DNA from: Mucidula mucida
Lineage: Eukaryota; Basidiomycota; Agaricomycetes; Agaricales; Physalacriaceae
DNA length: 64,000 nt
NCBI GenBank assembly: GCA_015501055.1
Contig: JADNYV010000060.1
Location: forward strand, 62,001 to 126,000
Reading direction: 5' to 3'
In this document: positions 57,408 to 64,000 of the stretch, one piece after another
How positions within the stretch are numbered: the first letter of the stretch is position 1
Layout: each line of letters begins with the position of its first letter
The notes under the pieces: model-generated
Databases searched by the model: none
Told to the model about the DNA's origin: nothing
What the model saw: only the letters and a program-made list of their open reading frames with translations
Translations under genes and position numbers: made by a program

Positions 57408-58021
57408 ATGGAGGAGGTGTCGCTGCTTCAAAAAGCGTCTGCCGTCGTACTGCTCATATTCAATATCTCCGTCATTTCCATCACGCTCTACTGCAAGTGG
57501 CGGTCGAAGACCTTCCAGCTCTACGTATATCGCTTCGGCGCGTTCTGCGGATGCACGCTGTACCGACATGTCCTAGAGGTCTGGGAAAGAAGATACGAGT
57601 CGGACGACGACGACGACGTGTTCGATGGACGGCTGTGGAAAATGACTGTTGCGCGATTCAAGGAGGACTCGGTCAAGTACACTGACTCGGATAATACTAC
57701 TGCGATGCGCGTTTGGAGGCACGCCCTGAGCTTGGAGCCTTGGTTTGGACTTGTAGAGCCCTCGGTGTTTGTCAAGGAACTCGAATGGTATGCTATTCAG
57801 GTAAGTTGTGAAATCACAGTGGCGTTATATTATTCCAAGGATGATGTTTCTATATGTAGGCCGTACGCCGTGAACACGTTTCGACGATGGATCCCGCTGT
57901 TACTCAAGGACCAGCTGTTCCTGCCACTGCTCCTGCCGTTTCTCCTTTTGAACCCGCCACATCTCCTTTTGAAACTGCCGCCTCTCCTTCTTCAGAACTC
58001 ACTGCCTCCCGCCGCTCCTGA
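57408..58021 (+). CDS. Small membrane-anchored acidic protein (WYAIQ family)
   Basis: Exons 57408-57800 and 57860-58021 (GTAAGT donor); 184 codons. Residues ~10-27 (SAVVLLIFNISVISITLY) form a single hydrophobic helix, followed by a basic/aromatic stretch, an acidic DDDDD loop, TAMRVWRHALSLEPWFG, and FVKELEWYAIQ at the splice. The tail has repeats of the form SPFE(P/T)A in an Ala/Pro/Ser-rich region. No known domain. A decayed relative lies at 35.2-35.7 kb, again beside a CGEGC-family gene. Confidence 0.6.
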
Positions 58022-58456
58022 ACCTACCGCTACTCCTTTAAACCAATGAAGGTGCGTGTTGGCATTCAATCTGCCCTCTAGCACATCCCAATGTTTACTT
58101 GCTAGAGTTTGCTGGATGTACCTTCCAACTACCATCGCGTCCCGCCATTGCAATTTTTCATCAACGGACAGAATATGTATGAGTACCTGTAGATTCTCTG
58201 ATTGTACCCCAAGTATCGGCTTCCAAAAATTCCTTTTCCTTGCACGCAGCACGCTTGAACATCAATGGTAGTCGTATCGGTCGATCCAATCCATCGGCCA
58301 GTGGCCTGGGACCAACACGATGAGTACGATTTATTTTCAACACGACCTTTCGTCTAGTATTGCTATTGAGTAACCAGTAGGGATTAGGTCGCAAGTGCTT
58401 GCTGCCACTGATTTAAGCTTGTTCATCATTTCCGCATCTGTACACTCATCTCAGTA

Positions 58457-59099
58457 ATGTCTCACCATTCGCCTCTACAAAAGTCTTCATATCATAGACT
58501 GTCTGGGAAAGACTGCCATTGGCCTAGTGGGGATTTCCATGGCGCGAAGACTGTCATCTCTGCTCATAACGTACTCAATAATCCCGGGCGATATTCGGAC
58601 ACACAAAGAACCCTACCCTACCGCAAGAAATTGGAGGAGCGCTTAGCGGAGTTCGTACTTTTTTTTCACTCTTTCTGATTTTCTGGCCCATCCATCTTCT
58701 AGTGTAGAAAAGCTCATAGTCCAAATGTCATCCGAGGGGGGATTCAAATGTTTCTTCAAACTCAAACATGTCGTATTGATACACAAGGTTTTCGTCCTTC
58801 GAAAGGCTAGAAACTCATACGCCTGCAAGCTTTGTTTTTGGGGCGGAACATGGCGCTATCGCGGGAAAGAGCCGGGTGTACGGGTTCCTTGCAACCCATG
58901 CCGCAGACCTGTGCATCTCAAGTCTGGAGAGGCGGCTTGTGGGTGTGGTGTCATGACGGACGCCTCGGATGGAGCTGCAAAACACTACTGGCTCATGGGC
59001 CCAAGCGATATCCCGGGGCACCGGTGTCCTGCGTGTGGGGAGGGTTGTTTGATGCCTCATGATTGGGCTGTGAAGATGGTCAAGGAGAAGGGTCTTTAA
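58457..59099 (+). CDS. Copy D of the CGEGC small-protein family
   Basis: Exons 58457-58650 and 58703-59099; 196 codons, intact. MSHHSPLQKSSYH, CHWPSGDFHGAKTVISAH, LPYRKKLEERLAD|VEKLIVQM, middle FKCFFKLKHVVLIHKVFVLR, and GVRVPCNPCRRPVHLKSGEAACGCGVMTD ... CPACGEGCLMPHDWAVKMVKEKGL. It has the complete cysteine/histidine set. Nearest relative in the window is copy C. Its position, facing kinase-like copy 3 across an ILV2 pseudogene, mirrors copy B facing kinase-like copy 2. Confidence 0.68.
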
Positions 59100-59264
59100 A
59101 CCGCACACCATCTATATCAATGTCTCTTTCTCGACCCGAACTGTTACTACTTTCTAGCCTGAAAGGATAGTTTAGTAGTGTGTCGGATGTAGTAGTCTGC
59201 GTTCAAAATCCTACAGTATGAACGGAAAAGCTTCGCGATATTTAAGCTATTGTCACTGAATTCC

Positions 59265-59490
59265 ATCAAAAAATGCCTCGAGGTCCTCTTGCATCTTCTT
59301 GAAGGTGTCAAACTCTTTGTCTGCCACAGACCAATCTCTCATCTTTAATGTCCCCAGTACACGAATCACCGACCGAGCTTATAGCAGGTCTCAGTCACCC
59401 AAGACAGTCTGCATGTCTATCCGTCAACCTCTCCCTCTGTCTTGCCGTGGCGCCGCCGTCGCCATAGTGCGAGCAGGTCCGATTTAGGAC
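59265..59490. pseudogene. Patch of captured gene fragments (ArAE-like transporter, then VPS11)
   Basis: 59270-59330 resembles 130-200 of the window (the transporter-like gene; reverse strand reads DKEFDTFKKMQEDLEA against TKFDTLQKTRDDLEA). Directly after, 59350-59480 resembles VPS11 exon 4 (53037-53205; AGTACACGAATCACCGAC shared, then scattered matches). Both are short, diverged and unusable as genes. Confidence 0.6.
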
Positions 59491-59951
59491 AACCTTACAT
59501 GAATAAGTTCACGTTCTGGCAGCGCACTGCCTAGAGCATTACCGCTGACATACAAGCCAATATGTAGGGTAGTACACCACTACTCTCAGGTCAATGTACA
59601 CAATGATCCATCAAAGTGCTATAGTTCTTGTTGAACGAGAATAGAGGTATACAGAGTTTAGCAGGCCACAGGCTGTGAGAACGAATACGAAAGGGCTCTT
59701 GCTTATTCCATAAATTGTGCGTTTGACTCGGCAGCCTGGAGCGCACGCAGCGTCGGGTATAAGAACTGCTCATTGCCAGAAGCTACCTATTCGTCGTCTA
59801 ATAAGCCAAGATTTGAACGAAAAAAAGCTAGATACTCACCACCGGGAAAACGTGCTCATTCTTCTCCACCGCACACTCCATCCACACCGGTTTCGACCCA
59901 TCATACTCCCAAAAACTTCTTCATCTTTGGCGATGCGCGTGCCTGATAGAG

Positions 59952-60960
59952 TCAAGATTCGTCATCCATGTGTGTGAATACCGCCTTGGCTGCAGGCGCA
60001 AAGGTGTCGACCTTGCAGGTAACACGGTCATCGAAGCGACCACCAAGGGCGATGATCACGTCCGCTTTCTGGATGGCGATGTTCGCGTACGCGCTGCCGT
60101 GCATGCTCAACGGGTTTGTCTCATCAAACGAGCCCAAACCATAGAGGGTAGTGGTCACGGGAATGTTGCCCGGTGGAGGAGCTGGGGACCGAGGGAAGAG
60201 GAGAGAATGCCATGCGCGGCATAGATGATTGGCTTTTTGGCTTGATTTATCAGAGCGGCGGCTGGGCGGATGAGCGGGCGGGGTGTCAGCCGGGACCTCA
60301 AACATCTGCAAAGGGTTCGAGAGAAGACCGAGATTTACGTCAGGAGTTGTAGCTGAGAACGGTAGAGGTGTCTTGAGGATGCCGGCTGTGACATCTTTGG
60401 GCAGATCGACGAGTACAGGGCCGGGACGACCAGACGTAGCAATCTTGAACGCCTCGTTTATTCTGCGCGGCAATTCAGAGATGTCCTTAATCATAACGTT
60501 CCATCTTGTACAGCTCCGGGAGATCCCAATATGGTCGGCCTCCTGGAAGGCATCGGATCCAATGACTGATGTCGCGACCTGGCCGGTGAACATAACCAAT
60601 GAGCCACCATCGCTAAGCGTGTCCTGCATGGCGGTGATAACGTTTTTTGCACCAGGACGTGACGTGACGAGGACGACGCCAGGCTTGCCGGACGCGCGAG
60701 CATAGCCCTCCGCCATGTGACCTACTTACTGCTCGTGTCGTGGAATAATGAAGTGGAAGTAAGGTGAGGTGTAGATGGCGTCGAACACGGGTAGAATGGC
60801 GCCGCCAGAATAACCCAATATCTGCTTGACGTTGTGGCGCAGCATCATTTCGTGGAAGATCGCTCCACCCGATAGGCCGACGAATGTGTGGTCTAGAGGA
60901 GCAGCTGGCTCTGGGCCTGAACCGGACATGGGGAGGTCGACCTTCTTTCTTGTCGGTATG
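59952..60960 (-). pseudogene. Acetolactate synthase (ILV2) fragment, longer inverted copy
   Basis: Minus strand reads [33 protein letters not shown], a stop at RHEQ-TAA, then from 60716 [80 protein letters not shown] and VIIALGGRFDDRVT, ending at 59952. These are the N-terminal ThDP domain and the start of the middle domain of ALS. The C-terminal half is missing and GLGSFDETNPLSMHGSAY has a small deletion against the family. It belongs to the duplicated unit with kinase-like copy 3. Confidence 0.88.
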
Positions 60961-61386
60961 TGCTGGAAACCAGGAGCGAATGACAACCATCTACATTGCT
61001 ACGAGTCATATAATATATAACAGGGAAAATGGAGAAAAATATATGGTTGGGTCCGCTTGGGCGGCATGTATTGACGAGTGGCTGATGGTACGCGCATGTT
61101 CTCGTACTCTTGACTTTGTCTCTATCAAAGACGTCGAAACAGTCGAGCGACACCACACGAAAGCTGGTGCCAAAAACACATTCGGGGCGCGCATTATTGC
61201 GTAAAACGACGAAATGGTCGGAATGGAGTATTGGACCAACGTCCAAGTCGTGCACACCAGCTAAGTGATAATAGAGGGAGGAAAGCAACTTGGGTGAGCC
61301 AAAGAAATTGATCGATTCGGCGAAATGCTCCAACGGTTTTTGCGCGAATGAAAGTAGGTAAATAGGACGAAGGAGGCGAATCCTCG

Positions 61387-62669
61387 TCAGCAGATTGGTA
61401 GCATAAGGGTCTGAGGGTACTTTTCCCAAATCCGCTGCACGAGTGAACATGGCGGGTCGACGTTGTCAGAATAGACCCGAGTGTGAAGCCAGATTTGATC
61501 CTTGGTCTGTAGGAACGCCTCCAGTCGTTCGAGAACTTCGCCAACAGTCGGCCGAGACGACGCTTCCGGTCCTACCATGTCCTGAAAAATGGGTATAAAC
61601 TCTTCAAGGCCGAAGTGCGCATCTGGCTGTCAAACATAGTCGATTGATGTGTGCAAGTGTTTGAGTATCAGGCCATAACATACCTGACAGATTTTCAGAA
61701 GTGTAAGCCCGACATTATAAACATCGAGGAAGAAGGGATTATACGGTGCATCACTATTCCACTCTGGTGATGTTTTCAGTTGACAGCGAGCGTTTATAGC
61801 CCGGGCGGTGCGTTTGCCGTCCGGATAATGCCAAGAACTCTCGAAATCGATGATGTAATATCGCAAAGGCGAGGAGATTCGGCAACGATGAACGTAGGGA
61901 GTGTGATTCTTGCCGTCTAAGGTTTCGGGTCGAGCGAAAAGAAAGCCTTTTGGGCAGACCTCACCAGAGTCCATCACAAAGTTAGCCGTACACGAATCAC
62001 TGAACGTGAGTTAAGCTGTCCGCGGTCGATAGAGAGAGCAGATTGGTCACACCCATGAGAAATATCAAGATCATGCATAAACTTCAATCCCTACGAGTAA
62101 GACTGAGTCGTCGTACAAGGTCAGACAGTACATTCAACTGACCTGGAGAATTTGGAGGCTGGCTTGAGCAAACTCTTTCCGACAATGAAAGTCAGGAGAG
62201 TCAAAATTCCGAAGGAAAGGCATCACAACAAAGAATTGGCCCTTGTCATCACCAGGAATGGGAAACGAGTCGAGGACGGGCACAGTGTGGTTTTCGGGAT
62301 GGTCAAGAACATGTGGCTTGCAGAGATACTCCAACATTGACCACTCGTGCGCAGTCATAGACTTAATGACGACTTTCTGCCGGTCAGATGTCCGAATGGC
62401 GTCTCGCACACGGGCAAACTAAGTATGATTAGTCTCCGTTTAGCATGCTAGACAACACTTACGAACGGGGACACTTCATCTTCAAATTCACCTATGCAAG
62501 TACGCGTAGTCTTCGAGAGCCATCTGTGTTTCAAGCGCATTGGCACCCAGTCAGGATGATAACGCGAAGAAAGGATGTAACCGCGTTCCGCTAGAAAATA
62601 GTAATGGGACACCCAGAAAATATCGAAATCTCGTTGGTCCCTCTTTTTCCGTACGCCTAGATCGGCCAT
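61387..62669 (-). CDS. Kinase-like protein, copy 3 (near-identical to copy 2)
   Basis: Mirror image of the gene at 31310-32592 with the same five exons and only a few residue changes (TKDQIW for TKDEIW, YSDNVD for YSDIVD, YFLAERGYILSS for NFLAERGYILPS). HGD-x4-N and DFE signatures are the same. The match starts abruptly at about 62717 (TGTTTGTGTACGCTTGGC) and continues through the 3' flank into the ILV2 fragment. Confidence 0.75.
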
Positions 62670-62849
62670 GGTAAAGGTGGGTGAGAAAGAATCAGGACTG
62701 CCAAGCGTACACAAACACGGTGTGATCTCAGCATCTCCTTCAGGGCGGATCCTCTTCTTCTTTCATGTTTCCTGTTGAGAACTGTACATGGCTTGGTTCG
62801 GTTCATGCTGTTGTTCCACTTATAATAGGATGGCAAAACTGGACATTCC

Positions 62850-63330
62850 AGCACTAAGCACTAGACGGTGTCCCGGGTTCCACAACTATCATGCTATCTC
62901 TTTGTCACGAATTATTACGACGACTTTCGATTACCTGCTTTCTGTACAACTTGTATGCTTCAATCAAGTCCCTGTTACCTCCACATCGTGGCCCATTGCA
63001 CACGTTCAGGATTCTCCTCTGCATCAAAGAAGTTGAACACGCTCGATCAGACGCCAACTCAGACTGTGGACAAGTTCGAGTATTGACTCAGAGCGAGTGA
63101 ACGAGGGCCCTGATGCAGCCTACTTCGGGACCGCAAAATCCATACAAACGCGGAGAACACGGCCGCAAGTGAAGTCATTAGAAGGCACTTGCCTTTAACA
63201 GACATACTTAGCTGTTAAGTGAACCAGTTGGCCATCATAATACACGATAAGACCGAGGCAAGTGTGCGATCCTATGCCCACTGAGAAGCACTGAATAGTC
63301 TGATCTTTGGAGAGCAATTAATACTAATAC
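62850..63330. repeat. Second arm of the inverted repeat (matches 27360-28083)
   Basis: CTAAGCACTAGACGGTG...GGGTTCCACAACTATCATGCTA at 62855-62900 equals the complement of 28040-28083, including the last codons of the gene ending at 28081, although that gene itself is not here. A second match lies at 63120-63330. Confidence 0.6.
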
Positions 63331-63468
63331 AGCCTAGCAAGCAAGCTCGAAGAAGAACGACGATATTCATACCCGGACGCCTCGCTTGTCTGGTGTGATT
63401 CGTCTTACTTGACAGGTATCTAGATTCGAGCTCATTAACCGTTCTCGTACTTATCTCTAGCTATAGGA

Positions 63469-63842
63469 TTGGCACATCCCCCCTACTCATGGTACCCTCG
63501 GGATGGAGGACTTTCTCAGGCGAGAGAGATAGCAGGTCCGGTCAGTGTGTCGTATTGGGTCGCTCTTGCAAAGTTTGGTGAAAGACGGCCAATCTATCGC
63601 GATGAAGGACTCACAGATTTCCGGGTTCCCTGCGACGGCCCATGCCGCGATCCTGTGCATCTCAAGCTCGGAGAGGAGTTTTGCGGGGCGGGTGCGGTAT
63701 ACTGATGGACGACGAGGGCGGAGAGGTTGAACACTACCGACTGGCCAGCAAAGTGTCCGCTCCATGTGGCGAGGGATGTTTGATGCCGCATGAGTGGGCT
63801 CTGACTCGGATGGCGAAGCACATGGGTATTTCTAAATCGTAA
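63469..63842 (+). pseudogene. Copy E of the CGEGC small-protein family, decayed
   Basis: RVPCDGPCRDPVHLKLGEEF is followed by a frame change within TTTTGCGGGGCGGGTGCGG; another frame then reads CGILMDDEGGEVEHYRLAS and CGEGCLMPHEWALTRMAK. The N-terminal exon is unrecognisable. Orientation relative to kinase-like copy 3 mirrors copy A relative to copy 2. Confidence 0.65.
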
Positions 63843-63849
63843 CACATCT

Positions 63850-64000
63850 ACATCATTTAAGTTTATGGCCACTTCGCCTGTTTCTGGATTACCTTCTCGC
63901 CTGTTGTCCACGGCTACTCTGCACACAATCGTACAGCCGGAACAGTTCTTCCGTCACTTGCCCAAAAACTAATAAACAGGAATCGTATTGAAAGTACGCC
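63850..64000. other. Right edge, no gene seen
   Basis: The last 150 bp follow the copy E pseudogene and show no supported feature. Confidence 0.3.

Noticed and set aside
1..64000. CRISPR arrays, operons, rRNA genes
   Set aside because: No regularly spaced repeats or rRNA sequence seen, and the gene structure is eukaryotic.

Overview
This window is nuclear DNA from a filamentous basidiomycete, most likely an Agaricomycete. Genes carry many short introns (about 45-60 bp, GT-AG, often with CTRAY-like branch sites). Several families are typical of mushroom-forming fungi: an expanded XPG/PIN-like nuclease family, a Crypton-type tyrosine recombinase, kinase-like HGD/DFE proteins and a UNC93-like carrier. 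No species can be named from the sequence.

Layout. 1-10.2 kb: an aromatic-acid-exporter/ER-transporter-like protein (running off the left edge), a CorA-like Mg transporter, a GH1 beta-glucosidase and an arrestin-like protein; each shows at least one apparent small frameshift. 10.4-26.0 kb is a dense housekeeping block: a GNAT acetyltransferase whose third intron is swollen to 2.6 kb by two mobile elements, an unknown protein, LSM6, an M20 peptidase, a UNC93-like protein, an SMP-30/gluconolactonase, an unknown protein, a 2OG-Fe(II) oxygenase and UPF1. 26.5-35.7 kb is an accessory block of duplicated, partly decayed genes (two small families without recognised function, kinase-like genes, an acetolactate synthase pseudogene). 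36.4-38.9 kb: HPC2/ubinuclein and coatomer zeta, divergent and nearly touching. 39-43.5 kb: a chimeric gene fragment, an unknown gene and a decayed Crypton. 43.7-49.6 kb: an XPG/PIN nuclease with SUMO-interaction-like repeats, an unresolved membrane-protein-like region and a nucleotidyltransferase-fold protein. 50.2-51.9 kb: a broken inverted copy of the GH1 gene. 51.9-55.9 kb: ATP18 and VPS11, divergent from a 147-bp promoter. 56.6-64 kb: a second accessory block that mirrors 26.5-34.8 kb in inverted order and holds fragments of genes found elsewhere in the window.

The housekeeping genes serve general cell biology: NMD and mRNA decay (UPF1, LSM6), vesicle traffic (VPS11, coatomer zeta, perhaps the arrestin), chromatin (HPC2) and mitochondrial ATP synthase (ATP18). 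They are not an operon-like pathway. The two large genes I spliced completely, UPF1 (1035 codons) and VPS11 (1034 codons), read through without error, so the sequence is good there and frameshifts elsewhere deserve attention.

The least explained content is the accessory part: a multicopy cysteine-rich family (five copies), a second small family beside it, an inverted segmental duplication carrying them with kinase-like genes and ILV2 remnants, and a shared hairpin abutting two unrelated gene fragments.
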